From assembly GCA_950022655.1 (NCBI GenBank), contig OX465583.1:10189798-10253797 (forward strand): a stretch of 64,000 nucleotides of DNA, written 5' to 3'. The translations under genes were made by a program, and so were the position numbers. This document shows, piece by piece, positions 33,667 through 44,147 of the stretch. The stretch is from Alentia gelatinosa. Lineage: Eukaryota > Annelida > Polychaeta > Phyllodocida > Polynoidae. Position 1 is the first letter of the stretch. The number at the start of each line of letters is the position of its first letter. A model generated the notes under the pieces. It did not search any database. It had not been told where the DNA came from and saw nothing but the letters and a program-made list of their open reading frames with translations.

Positions 33667-34380
33667 TTTTTTTTTTTTTTTTTTTTTCAATAATGTTTAT
33701 TCCACATTCTGTAAAAGAATTACAGTTCTTCCATGATTACATGGTCGCAAGCGGTGGGTGAGAGAACTCTCAAAGCTACGCCTCGTCTCCAAACACAGTT
33801 CTTCCATGAGGATCCAACAAATCAGGCCACTAGGTACATTCATCGGTGATAGGTATACATGAGAAAATATGATAGGTTGTAGGTAAACAGAGGTATTAGT
33901 AAGAGTAGTAGTAGTAATAGAAATAGTAATAATAGTAACAATAGTAATACTAATACAGGTTTTGACATATATGGCAGCGTAACACTCAATTCTACATATC
34001 ATGGCCACAACTTGTCAGTCTATTTATATGGGTATATATTAGATTAAATTAACCTGGATGCTATCGTTTAGAGATAAGTTTTTTAAACTCCTCCTTGCTT
34101 TGTGATTTTTGTACTCTACCATCAATATTATTCCATAGGGAAATGCCCCGGTATAGCGGGGATTTTTTATAAGATTCTGTTCGGAACCTGGACTCAATAA
34201 ACCTTACTTTATCGTCAGCTCTAGTGTGCCTTTCTCTGGCTCTATGGTCCAGATAGGTTTCGTCTCGTGATAGACGGTAAATTAACGTGAGCATCTGGTC
34301 ATCCCGACGTTCAGTAAGCTTAGGCAAGTTGGATAATTCGTATAATTCTCTTATTGTCATTGTTAACTAACTACCTAGCT
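33667..34380 (-). mobile_element. 5'-truncated non-LTR retrotransposon (LINE)
   Basis: A minus-strand frame (34064-34360) reads as the C-terminal end of a LINE reverse transcriptase: RADDKVRFIESRFRTESYKK, SPLYRGISLWNNI and EEFKKLI are typical of this region. A 3' UTR of about 370 bases follows, with AATAAA near 33697 and a poly(A) tail of about 24 bases (33665-33688). The tail lies 30 bases before the OTUD7 acceptor at 33637. Only the last quarter kilobase of coding sequence remains. Confidence 0.8.
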
Positions 34381-34757
34381 CGTTACAAAAGCTATTTAGG
34401 TATAACCCATAACTTGAAATTGTTAAAAACTGAAAGATTGCTGAAATAGTTCTAGAAACCATTTAATGTATAGACACATATGCCTATGTAATATGAACTA
34501 GTTGTGTAAATCGAAGAAAGTTTAACTATCAATAGCAATGGCAACTCTTTCATACTAGCTCAGGAAAACTGCAATGTTATCATGTGTTTCACCATTATGT
34601 TATTACTATTATTATTATTACATTACCATTTACTGTATCATTTATGTATAAAAGATTCACGTTTGAGTTAGATGTCACACGAACTCTATGGCCATAATGT
34701 AAAACCAACCGTGACGTTGAATTGTGACCAATAAAACACTTAAAAAAAAAAAAAATT
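34361..34757 (+). other. Possible second retroelement 3' end
   Basis: A plus-strand tail with CCAATAAAACACTT then about 13 A residues (34741-34755) faces away from the minus-strand LINE. It may be the 3' UTR of another retroelement inserted head to head. No coding part is visible. Confidence 0.35.
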
Positions 34758-34760
34758 ATT

Positions 34761-34866
34761 CATCTTAGCCCGGTATAAATGTCCATAGGCTTAACATTAA
34801 GGGCTCATACTCAACAGGCATGCGAGTACGGTAACTCATACTCAATGGGTGATAAACACATAACTA
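34761..34866 (-). repeat. Partial TATCTTAGCC-type unit
   Basis: ATCTTAGCCCGGTATAAATG followed by the core CATAGGCTTAACATTAAGG and an inner pair around GAGTACGGTAACTC, as at 17794-17915. The far terminus is not preserved. Confidence 0.5.
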
Positions 34867-34869
34867 CCT

Positions 34870-35421
34870 TTTGAAAAGTCCCAAATTAACCATATTGATT
34901 CTGTCATATCTTTCCTCAAGTTAAATCAATAATGCCAAGAGAGATAACTACATGTAAATATAATTGGATTGTTGATAGAAATTCCAATTGCCGTAGAAAG
35001 AAAGCACCACAGTGTATTATTACTGACATTGTTGCGGAAAGTAAAAGAGTGCAGTACTTTTCATAGATGCTTCCATGAAGATGTTCTGTTAAAATGGGGA
35101 AATAATCCTACTCAATTTCATGGTGATCCATCATTTTACAGGGAATCCTTAATCACAGGTAAAAATAGGGATTTGAACTCGAGGGCCACTCGAAGGCCTT
35201 CTCTAGTCATTTCTCATGAGAGAATATTTATAAAAAAAAACAAAAAAAACAATTTTCTTGGGTTGGTGAAGGGTCAAGAACCCTTCTGATTAAAAAAATG
35301 GGCAGCTGTCAAGATAATGGATTCTAAACAAATTAAACACAACTTGTATTTTTCGACGTGCCATCTGCCTGGGGTGAGACTAATTGATCAAAACTAACTT
35401 CCATTTATCTGCCTGACTAAA
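34870..35421 (-). other. OTUD7 intron, no further element recognised
   Basis: Part of the intron between exons 36720-36847 and 33318-33637. A short plus-strand open frame (34969-35289) lacks splice support or a known domain. Confidence 0.35.
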
Positions 35422-35640
35422 GGGCTGGTTCCACCAACACGATGGATTTGCCGTGATATATCTTGTTATATCTTATAGTGTGATGATATGTTGTACCTCC
35501 TTTGTCGCAATACGTCGCGCGCAATGGTATGTGTACTTTTTCACGAAATCGTGTGTATACTTTGGTGCTCCACCACCACGATACCTAAAGACGCATCGCG
35601 GCAAATATGCACCCGATTATTCAAACCTAGCAAGATTTAG
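35422..35640. mobile_element. MITE with GGTTCCACCAACAC terminus, truncated
   Basis: Left end identical to that at 29582 (GGGCTGGTTCCACCAACACG); the right TIR is missing after GCAAGATTTAG. Confidence 0.75.
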
Positions 35641-36003
35641 GTTTTGAAAATCAAAATATAGGTTTATACAGGTTTTTCAAGGCCAAAAACAGAGGCTTTT
35701 ATAGGTTTTTAGAGATAACATATTCAGCAGGATGGGGTCAAAATAAAGTGAATCGCTTATTTTCAATTCACATTGACTTCTCTTGATTTAAAAAAAAAAG
35801 TACCTAGTTCTAAAACACTTTTAAGATCTCTCAAATACACTGATAATGTGGAATTTTTTTCATTTGACAATCAGTCTTTGTGTCAACTTAACTTCTAAAA
35901 TGCCATGTACACATCAATCTGCACGGCAGTGAAAAATATAGGTTTTTATAGGTTATGTAGTTTACTCTAGAAAAATAAAGGCTCAAGAATCGAAATATTA
36001 TAG
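35641..36003 (-). other. OTUD7 intron with TATAGGTTTTTATAGG repeats
   Basis: Scattered copies of ATATAGGTTTTTATAGGTT occur here and again near 36297-36325, on either side of the foldback element at 36004. No exon. Confidence 0.45.
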
Positions 36004-36291
36004 AGGAAACCTATGAGAGTTTAGGGTCTGAACTCGTATTCTATCGAGTTTGAATCACGTAGTAATGCACAAGGCGAAGCCGCATGAATTAAGTAGTGAT
36101 TCAAACGAGATGGGAGCGAACTCTGACACTAAACTTGAATGGGTTTCTGAACTTATCTCACCCCTCACATTGACCCATGGGCTAACATAACATAATCCCC
36201 TATTGGATATTTTTCCTCAATATCTAATGGGCGTTAGATACGAGTTCTCAATGTTAAGTCTATGGAGAGAAAAAATACCAGGGGTGAGATA
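36004..36291 (-). repeat. Two-module foldback element, TATCTCACCCC type
   Basis: In inverse orientation: hairpin 36004-36165 with arms GGAAACCTATGAGAGTTTAG / CTAAACTTGAATGGGTTTC and loop CACAAGGCGAAGCCG, then the unit with TATCTCACCCC (near 36156) and GGGGTGAGATA (36281-36291) around AATGTTAAGTCTATGG. The TATAGGTTTT repeats resume on both sides, consistent with insertion into them. Confidence 0.8.
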
Positions 36292-36297
36292 AAGGTT

Positions 36298-36719
36298 TTT
36301 TTTATAGGTTTTATAGGTTTTAAAGGTTTGACTGGGAGGCCTGTTCAAGGTAGCATGGGCTTTGTTAAAAGGTGTGACAGCCACGTCCTAACTTCTTAAC
36401 CCTTTAAGGACGGTCACCTATGGCAGAACTCCACACTTGGGGACGAATTCTAGTGACTATGTACAATTCAAAGGGACAGGAGCATTGTCCTCTGAACTCA
36501 AAATTCGAAGGTTTCTCACTCGATATAATTTGTTATCCTTAATATTTCTATTTCTAATATTTAGAATTCTAAAATATGATGTTATACCTACATTTTTTTT
36601 TTTTAATTTTTTTTTTTTTTTTTTTTACCTACATTATGTGCAAATTTCAAGCAATTTCATAAATATCCATCAAATGATCGGCCCTTAGAGGGTTGACGAG
36701 AGACGCGTGAGTGACTGAC
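36298..36719 (-). other. OTUD7 intron, T-rich
   Basis: No recognised element apart from a T-rich tract at 36593-36626. The donor of the next exon lies at 36719-36714. Confidence 0.35.
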
Positions 36720-36847
36720 CCCTTCGTGACAGGTCCCGAGCAGCACGACGTGTTGGAGCCAGGCGTCGTCCTCGGTTTCGCTGACGCGAGCTTCAACAAA
36801 TTCTCCCACTCCGTTTGCCACTCTTCTTCCGAGTACACGAGGCCAGA
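36720..36847 (-). CDS. OTUD7: OTUD7 exon, insert between OTU Cys and His boxes
   Basis: 128 bases, phase 0 at the start and two bases over at the end. The acceptor is TTACTGTTGTAG and the donor GG|GTCAGT. It encodes SGLVYSEEEWQTEWENLLKL followed by ASAKPRTTPGS and a short Cys/Gly-rich piece. The block corresponds to the GLVYTEDEW segment of human OTUD7B. The donor choice is fixed by phase: only GG|GTCAGT lets the frame continue into [12 protein letters not shown] of the next exon. Confidence 0.94.
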
Positions 36848-36900
36848 CTACAACAGTAACAAGATTCACATCAGAGGGGCAGCCCAAGTGTCTACAGTCT

Positions 36901-36977
36901 ATAGGGCACAGAGTGATTGCTAGTTCCACAGTCATTCGCCAGGAAATTGTATTATAACGCACCTGTAGTCGGGGGCC
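36901..36977 (+). repeat. Short dispersed repeat, second copy
   Basis: Same orientation as 3281-3356. It ends upstream of the exon at 36847, starting 54 bases from its acceptor edge. Confidence 0.65.
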
Positions 36978-37039
36978 AACCACTATTTTTTGCTGTCATA
37001 ATCTATAGATAACCGTGAGACGAGGCCCATACCCTTTAA

Positions 37040-37372
37040 CAGGGATTTCAGTGGGGTTAGAAAAAAAACAAGGAAATATTTTCCACTACAATTCAGGATT
37101 TAAACTTGACATATATACACCAAAACACCAGAAATGTATTAGATAAAAGTAATGTTATCATTACTAAACATATGCTTCTAAGAAGAGTATACGGGTAGGT
37201 ATAGTTGGGAATTAAAGCTTGTTACTGATATGAGTAATATAGCAGTTGCATCTCTCTACTCTGTGTAGTTATATGTTTATTTTACATAAGGAAAGGGATT
37301 TCACATTTCAAAAATTAAAACACGGATTTCCGCGGAAATAAGGAAAACTGATATCCCTGTTTTTATGACAAA
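37040..37372 (+). repeat. Dispersed GATGTCAG-family repeat
   Basis: Begins CAGGGATTTCAGTGGGG near 37040 and ends AACTGATATCCCTG near 37358, inverted ends typical of the family. The interior is diverged and AT-rich. Confidence 0.6.
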
Positions 37373-38170
37373 ATCAAAGAAAATATTTTTTGAAAAACCC
37401 ATTGATAACTGGACCTGCCACCTGGTGTTTTGTTTAGCGTCGGGGGGGGGGGGGGGGGTAAGATGGCTTCCACCATAACACATTACCTATGTGCCTTTCA
37501 TAACAGGGATGTCAGGCGGGGTCATAAAACAATATAGGAAATGTGGGGGGTAGTTATTACTTGAACTTGAACTTGTCCTACAGACTGCTTGGAGGACCGC
37601 TGGTGTGAGGAAGGGGTACTATTGTCTAAATCTATCCGTTTCCAGAGAAACGTTTTAATAAGTTATCTTTTCTCTTTAAAAAGGTTTTTAATAAGGTATC
37701 TTTTCTCTTTAAAAAGGTTGCCATTCCTTTATTTTGTATTGTCATTCATTTCAAACCAGTGAAAATAAGTTATTTGTGGGCATCTCGTTAGGGAGAGACA
37801 TTTGATTTGCAACCTTCAAGGTCACTCCAAACCAGGCGATACCTGTCCCATTATCTATTTGCAGACATGAAAGTTGGGACACAGTTAAAAATCGGAAATA
37901 ATAAACTTTAATAAAGAGAACCCTTTGTTGCATTATTTTGATAGAGAGTGGCCATGAAGCAATATAGGTCCTAATTTCTCTGATTTTTAGTGTTACTTTT
38001 CGTTTGGAGCCCTTAAAATTCACATCATACTATACGCTTACGCTATGTAGGTTGTTTTATGGCATGTTCATGGAATGTACACGAGTCTTGTCTGCATTGA
38101 CAATAACACCAGGATACATCAGAACGAAGCAGTGGTTGATTCAAAATAATATCAAATTATAATATAGAAA
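37373..38170 (-). other. OTUD7 intron
   Basis: Contains a run of 17 G at 37442-37458, the start of another GATGTCAG repeat at 37504 (CAGGGATGTCAGGCGGGG), and a direct duplication of ATCTTTTCTCTTTAAAAAGG (37663 and 37697). No exon. Confidence 0.45.
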
Positions 38171-38307
38171 GACATGGTTAGTGTGTCTGAATGGAATCTG
38201 TTCAGAGATATTGTGGTCAGAAATACGCACCAAATTCGAAGAATGAGGTGAGTATTTCTGACCAAAATATCAAGGAACAGATGGAATTCAGACACACTCA
38301 CTATGTC
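38171..38307. repeat. Foldback hairpin, second GACATGGTTAGTG copy
   Basis: Near-identical to 14780-14916, and again followed by TATTATATACCTAGAAATCA, the start of the partner TIR unit, which is truncated here near 38500. Confidence 0.8.
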
Positions 38308-38605
38308 TTTTTATTATTATATACCTAGAAATCATTAAAAATGCCATTCTACAACTCACTAAATAGAAAAATGAGCGGTCACATGGTACGGAGGTAGTAT
38401 TATATATATTACGCCACAGTGTGGACGAATGAAATCATTACTACTAGGGCGTATACATGAGATATTCGTGCACCGGTATATGATAATATTCTGGCAAGAC
38501 TAGGTCGTATCTGTGTATTATTGGCGGTTTACGTTCATGAATCCGTCATTTGTGTTTGATACCTACATCCCTGTATGTGGACAGGGGACCAGTAGAAAGC
38601 CTCAC

Positions 38606-38733
38606 CTCCTTGTTGGCCTGCGTCTGGTGCCACCTCCACCGTCTCCACAGCGCGCCCTTGGAGGCGCTGCTGGTGAGTGTGGTGTAGAGCGCTTTACGGA
38701 GTGTCAACAGCCGGTCGTGGAAGCCCCACATGC
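38606..38733 (-). CDS. OTUD7: OTUD7 exon after the catalytic Cys
   Basis: 128 bases, acceptor GCGGACGACAG, donor AAGGAG|GTGAGG, ending on a codon boundary. It encodes [20 protein letters not shown], then [23 protein letters not shown] in the continuing frame. WGFHDR, LRKALY and RRWRWQQTQ are diagnostic of OTUD7A/B among OTU enzymes. Confidence 0.96.
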
Positions 38734-38799
38734 CTGTCGTCCGCGCAAAAACACAACAAGTGTAAGTAACTGGTTCACAGTGATCTGACCAACTCTAGT

Positions 38800-39036
38800 T
38801 AACCCGTCAAATGTGGAGTCCCGCAAGGGTCCATTTTGGGACCCTTGTTTTTTCTTGTATACCGTACGTCAATGACGTGAAAAACTGTATGGACAACTGT
38901 GCTTGCAAACTATATGCAGACGACTTAGTAGTATATGCATCTAACAAAGATGTCAACATAGCAGCAGAAAAAAAGTGCCTTTGTAGTATCACTGCATGGT
39001 TTTCCAGGGTAGATAAAGAATTCTTTTTTTTTTTTT
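38800..39036 (+). pseudogene. LINE reverse transcriptase fragment, frameshifted
   Basis: The plus strand reads CGVPQGSILGPLFFLVY, then after a frameshift near 38862 continues YVNDV and LYADDLVVYASNKDVN, the conserved template-grip and YADD active-site blocks of non-LTR reverse transcriptases. It breaks off into a T run at 39024-39036. Decayed and non-functional. It begins about 70 bases upstream of the acceptor of OTUD7 exon 38606-38733 and is antisense to that gene. Confidence 0.85.
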
Positions 39037-39041
39037 AAAGC

Positions 39042-39375
39042 AGAGATGTCAGTTGGGGTCAGAAGAAAAAGGGGACAATATTTTTCATGTGGAATTTACT
39101 GTCTCAGAGAGATCGAGAAAACAGGGAAAATACATTAATGCTGGCCATGGAATATGGCTGAAGGGGTGTGGATGTTGAATATGGAGTTTGAAGTCCTAGA
39201 GAGACCAAGAAAATATGGGAAATAAGGCAGTGCCAGCCTGGCATGGGGCTGAGTGTCTCTAGAAAGGTCCAAACCAAAGTTTGATGCGCGTGAATGAATC
39301 TACATCAATATTATAATTGTTTTTTATACTGACTATGAAAACAAGGATTCCCTTGGAAAATAGGAAAACTTCCAC
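39042..39375 (+). repeat. Dispersed GATGTCAG-family repeat
   Basis: Starts CAGAGATGTCAGTTGGGG and ends near GAAAACTTCCACCTCTG; the interior includes TGGCCATGGAATATGG and GAAAACAAGGATTCCC. One of the better preserved copies; no matching 8-base flanking duplication was found. Confidence 0.7.
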
Positions 39376-39660
39376 CTCTGAATGAGGACTGTTTTTGAGT
39401 GAGCATGGTTTCATTCAAGTTAAGCTTTGCTTACGAGCTTGATGAAGCAATTTAAGAGACATCTTAAGCAAATCAAGCCGGCGGGTTTTCTCTCATCAAC
39501 ACATTCCTGCTGTAATTACGATTCACAGCCAAATCATGACATTTTATGCTGACATTTAATGTCACACTTGATTTTAAAATCAAATTACCACTCACAAGAG
39601 AGCTTTCAAAAGAGACACCATGTTTAGGGCTAATCCAATGGGAACACGCGTAAGACTCAC

Positions 39661-39759
39661 CCAATGAGGCGGCGTGTAACAAACAGTTGCCGTCCCCCGT
39701 GGTAGCCAATGGCAGCAGTCGCTGGCAGGCCCCCATATCCGCCCACCAATTGAGTCGGC
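39661..39759 (-). CDS. OTUD7: OTUD7 exon with the OTU catalytic Cys
   Basis: 99 bases, acceptor TTTGTTCCAG and donor TTGG|GTGAGT. It encodes [20 protein letters not shown] and [14 protein letters not shown]; the catalytic Cys codon is at 39683-39685, with the upstream Asp of DGNC, as in the Cys box of human OTUD7B. Intact, so the enzyme is predicted active when combined with the His box at 33379. Confidence 0.97.
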
Positions 39760-40504
39760 CTGGAACAAAGAGTTAAAAATAAGCACGGCTATTAATACAC
39801 CTTTTATTCACACACAAAATGTGACTCCGGAAACAAAACACAGAGGGTGGCAATCAGTAGGAGCAGCCATGCCCACACCTTCTCCTCTTTCCCATTAACA
39901 CCATGAAAGCGCCTTTATTTTCGTTGCCATGGCTACAGATTGATAACACTTAGAAGTTGGCACCGGTTAATTAGACAATCAGGCTGAAAGCGGCTCTAGA
40001 GGTAGGCTTCAAAGCCGTGGTTTGGTGTTAAGTGTTTGGCGAAATGTCGCTGGTCTAGAGGCTGATACCAGTGGGACCATTTAGAGGAGACCAGCTGGGT
40101 CCACCCACGGAACTGGAGCAGTACGTTAGAGTGAGATGTGGAACAGGACAGAGAAATACCAGGGAGGTGAGCATGAAGATGTGCCACTTTACAAACGAAA
40201 GTTTTAAATGCCAGTGTCTTTTTTTGTGAATAGATTACAAAAGTTATTTTTGTCGATCATTCTAAAGTAAGACATTGCATTTAATAGATTGGCTACTGTA
40301 TCATATAAAGGCATCTAATAGATTGGCAACTGTATCATGTAAAGGCATTTAATAGATTTGTTTGTTTGTTTGTGTAGTTTTACGTCTCGGTAGTCTAGTT
40401 ACTTCCTTTCGAGACTGACTCCATATGATGAATTGGCTACTTTATTATATAAAGGCATCTAATAGATTGGCTATTGTATTATATAAATGCATGTAAAAGA
40501 CCTT
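39760..40504 (-). other. OTUD7 intron with a SINE tail fragment
   Basis: TTTGTTTGTTTGTGTAGTTT at about 40357 followed by TACGTCTCGG is like the tails of the window's SINEs. TAATAGATTGGC repeats at 40281, 40317, 40347 and 40460 form a degenerate array with ATATAAAGGCATCTAATAG. No exon. Confidence 0.5.
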
Positions 40505-41620
40505 ACTGCTAATAGTCGACATTCCCCACACTACCTACTATTCTCTTCCCTGACATCTTACTACCGATAGTCCACATTCCCTGCACTACTTACTCTTCTC
40601 TTCTGCCTTACTGCCGATAGTCCACATTCCCTGCACTACTTACTCTTCTCTTCCCTCCTGCCTTACTGCCGATAGTCCACATTCCCTGCACTACTTACTC
40701 TTCTTTTCCCTCCTGCCTTACTGCCGATAGTCCACATTCCCTGCACTACTTACTCTTCTCTTCCCTGCTGCCTGACTGCCGATAGTCCACATTCCCTGCA
40801 CTACTTACTCTTCTTTTCCCTCCTGCCTTACTGCCGATAGTCCACATTCCCTGCACTACTTACTCTTCTCTTCCCTCCTGCCTTATTGCCGATAGTCCAC
40901 ATTCCCTGCACTACTTACTCTTCTCTTCCCTGCTGCCTGACTGCCGATAGTCCACATTCCCTGCACTACTTACTCTTCTTTTCCCTCCTGCCTTACTGCC
41001 GATAGTCCACATTCCCTGCACTACTTACTCTTCTTTTCCCTCCTGCCTTACTGCCGATAGTCCACATTCCCTGCACTACTTACTCTTCTCTTCCCTCCTG
41101 CCTTACTGCCGATAGTCGACATTCCCTGCACTACTTACTCTTCTCTTCCCTGCTGCCTGACTGCCGATAGTCCACATTCCCTGCACTACTTACTCTTCTT
41201 TTCCCTCCTGCCTTACTGCCGATAGTCCACATTCCCTGCACTACTTACTCTTCTCTTCCCTCCTGCCTTACTGCCGATAGTCCACATTCCCTGCACTACT
41301 TACTCTTCTCTTCCCTGCTGCCTGACTGCCGATAGTCCACATTCCCTGCACTACTTACTCTTCTTTTCCCTCCTGCCTTACTGCCGATAGTCCACATTCC
41401 CTGCACTACTTACTCTTCTTTTCCCTCCTGCCTTACTGCCGATAGTCCACATTCCCTGCACTACTTACTCTTCTCTTTGCTGACATCTTACTGCCGATAG
41501 TCCACATTCCCTGCACTACTTACTCTTCTTTTCCCTGCTGCCTTACTGCCGATAGACCACATTCCCCGCACTACTTACTCTTCTCTTCCCTGCTGCCTTA
41601 CTGCTGACAGTTCATATTCC
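40505..41620. repeat. 55-bp tandem repeat, about 20 copies, higher-order pattern
   Basis: Unit GATAGTCCACATTCCCTGCA + CTACTTACTCTTCT and a C/T-rich remainder. Variants differ at two places: TTCTCTT or TTCTTTT, and TCCTGCCTTA or TGCTGCCTGA. Their order is not random and forms 3-unit and 4-unit blocks. Edge units at both ends are diverged. It lies in the OTUD7 intron between the exons at 42297 and 39661. Confidence 0.93.
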
Positions 41621-41759
41621 CTGTACTATTTACTGTTATCTTCCCTGTCTTCGCTGTCATACTGTGAAACTATTTACCTTTCATCAGTGCCATTGTATCA
41701 CACATTTTACAATTTCATTCATGAGATGAGATCTCACCTTGCCATCATATACGTCCCTG

Positions 41760-42290
41760 ATTCTTCCTACGATATTAAACAAAATAAAACCAGATAACCC
41801 GCCCACTCTATCCTTCCCTAGCCTTGTCTTCTCGCAACTGCCGCTATGGTTATTCTATTACCCAGACTACTCGAGCGACGCGAGCAACAATATAAAACAC
41901 AAGAAACCCAGATAACCCGCCCACTCTATCCCAGCCTGGTCTTCTCGGGATACCCTGTTGTGGTGATTCTACTCACCGGCCTGATCAAGCGACACAAGTG
42001 ACAATATAAAACACAAAGAAACCAGATAACCCGCCCACTCTATCCCAGCCTAGTTTTCTCGCGACCTCCACTGTGGCGCTTCTACTCACCAGCCTGCTCG
42101 AGCGACAATATAAAACACAACAAATCCAGATAACCCGCCCACTCTATCCCAGCCTGGTCTTCTCGTGACCCCCGCTGTGGTGCTTCTACTCACCGGCCTG
42201 CTCGAGCGATAATATAAAACACAATAAATCCAGATAACCCGCCCATCTATCCCAGCCTGGTCTTCTCGCGACCCCCGCTGTGTTGATTCC
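41760..42290 (-). repeat. Tandem duplication of an OTUD7 exon-intron junction
   Basis: CAGATAACCCGCCCA recurs at 41792, 41909, 42023, 42126 and 42231, a period of 103-117 bases. Each unit ends in a copy of the last 15-25 bases of the adjoining exon plus its donor (on plus, ACTCACCGGCCTGCTCGAGC). Intact GGTGAGT donors occur at 41971-41977, 42084-42090 and 42188-42194, a decayed one near 41862, and the true one at 42291-42297. Confidence 0.88.
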
Positions 42291-42296
42291 ACTCAC

Positions 42297-42536
42297 CGGC
42301 CTGCTCGAGCGACACGAGCGTCGAGGTCTCTATGAGGTCCTTGTGAAGGAAGGCGCGGAAGTCCTCCGAGTAGACGGTCAGGTCGGGCAGGACGAAGGTC
42401 AGGTCGGGCGTCTCCACGAAGTGTGGCGTCACGTCGCCCGTCTTCTCCTCAATGTCGTTGAGCACCAGGTCACGGGCCTGACTCACCAGGGCCAGGTTCT
42501 CCGTCGTCTTCGACAGGCCACGCTTCAGTTTCCTCG
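42297..42536 (-). CDS. OTUD7: OTUD7 exon, start of the OTU domain
   Basis: 240 bases, acceptor CTCCAAATAG and donor CCG|GTGAGT. It encodes RKLKRGLSKTTENLALVSQA followed by TPDLTFVLPDLTVYSEDFRA and FLHKDLIETSTLVSLEQAG. The PDLTVYxEDFRxFxxxDLIE stretch is the conserved entry to the OTUD7 catalytic domain, and RGLS-NLALVSQAR matches the RGISHASSSIVSLAR region of human OTUD7B. The split Gly codon continues into RLNWW of the next exon. Confidence 0.96.
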
Positions 42537-43130
42537 CTATTTGGAGAGAAAACAAAAGTTGATTAACCCTATGGATATACTGCCAAGGTTCTTGTCACAC
42601 CCTGGAATACGCTAGCCTAGTGTCATTTTCACCCCTGTAGTACACTGGTGCTTTTGGAGCTAGCCAATGTGACGTTATTTTACAGTAATTTTTAGTAATA
42701 TATCAACTTTAACATAATACTATAATTCATTGATAATATTAACAATTTAATAGTTTTACCTATGATTGAAAAATATTATCAAAATATTTGCATTATTTCA
42801 TTAAAAAAAATAGCAATTACTGATGTTTAAAAAAAATGATGCCTCAAGGTATCATAGCGTACTAGGCCTGGGAATGCCTCAAGGTATCATGGCGTACTAC
42901 ACCTGGCAATGCCGACATGCATTACAGCTTAAGAAATGGGTTAAAGTAAGGGGGTGTTACATTGGGCTGACCATGAGCCTGACATTGTCAGGCGGCTGCC
43001 AAACATGCTCATAGTAGTCAAACCCACGACGCAACACGCAAGACATGTGTCCGATATATTTATCACCCATATTTACGAACAAATTAACACAGGAATAGTC
43101 ATATGAAAGAGTAGGGAATAAACAATAGGA
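42537..43130 (-). other. OTUD7 intron
   Basis: ATGCCTCAAGGTATCATxGCG occurs twice, near 42839 and 42875, as a tandem duplication of about 36 bases. No exon was seen. Confidence 0.4.
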
Positions 43131-43299
43131 GGGGCCATCCATAAAGTACGTACGCACTGAGGGGTGGGGGTGGGTAAATTTTTTTTGGAAATTTTGGGTA
43201 TGCTCCCTCTTTGTTCTATTGCATACAAGATCGGGAGGCGGTGGGCGGGGGTGGGCAAAAATTTCGGAAATTCTGCGTACGTATTTTATGGATGGCCCC
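43131..43299. mobile_element. MITE with GGGGCCATCCATAAA termini
   Basis: 169 bases with inverted ends GGGGCCATCCATAAAGTACG and CGTATTTTATGGATGGCCCC extended by TACGCA/TGCGTA. The interior duplicates GGGTGGGTAAATTTTTTTTG-like text in direct orientation. Non-coding. Confidence 0.8.
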
Positions 43300-43496
43300 G
43301 GACTATTTCTTTGCTCTATAGACCAACGGGACTATTTTCTCGTATGTATACCATGGCTTTGCAGGCCGTATACCACAGATTTGAACCCGTATACCACAGT
43401 TATGGTATCTGACAGGTTTTATATAATGGGTCGTGGTTTACAGAGTCCCCATACTTTTTCAATGGGGTTTTCGTATACGGAAATGGATACTAAAGA

Positions 43497-43786
43497 AGAA
43501 ACCAACAAATTTTGGTAAAATTCGTATTTCTCCACCAGTTTGATGCGATGTGATATGAACGAGGCGACAGTCGAGTGAATATCACAGAGCATTCAAACGA
43601 GTTGGAGAATGACTTCTTTGACCAAAACGAGTTGCTTTCTGTATTTATCTCACCCCTGTTCACACTTAAAGAAGGGACAACACACAGGCTATAGGTCATG
43701 GAGAACGGGCTGCAATACTTGTAGGGGCATGGAGAACGAGTTCCCAATGTTAAGACTATGGACATTTATTCCAGGGGTGAAATAAT
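43497..43786 (-). repeat. Two-module foldback element
   Basis: Inverse orientation: hairpin 43497-43640 with arms GAAACCAACAAATTTTGGT / TTGACCAAAACGAGTTGC and loop GAGGCGACAGTCGAGTGA, then a unit with TATCTCACCCC (near 43648) and AGGGGTGAAATA (43773-43784) around AATGTTAAGACTATGG. Confidence 0.75.
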
Positions 43787-43816
43787 AAAGATATATGATT
43801 AACAAAATCCAGGTAA

Positions 43817-44115
43817 GGCCACTAAAAAAAAAAAACTTGTTTCTCATCACCGCGCGCATCAGAAAAAACGATTTTAGAAGATTTTTTTTTTTTTTTGTTT
43901 TTTTTTTAAAATAGATGAATCTTGATATATCATGAAAGGTATGTGTATTTAGTATCAAATTAAAGCTCCTGATGTCAGGGATGCATTAAATGTATAGCCA
44001 GTAAAAATCTGGAAACCCAGCGTAAGCAGACACCCCGCGTAAGCAGCCACTTTGGCCCGGATCGGAGGGTGTCCGCTTATGCGGGGTTTTACTGTATGTC
44101 TGCCATCTTTGATAT

Positions 44116-44147
<32 letters not shown>

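Noticed and set aside
39042..39375. Eight-base target duplication for the GATGTCAG repeats
   Set aside because: Flanks of the copies at 37040, 39042 and 45888 do not match each other, so hAT assignment rests on termini only.
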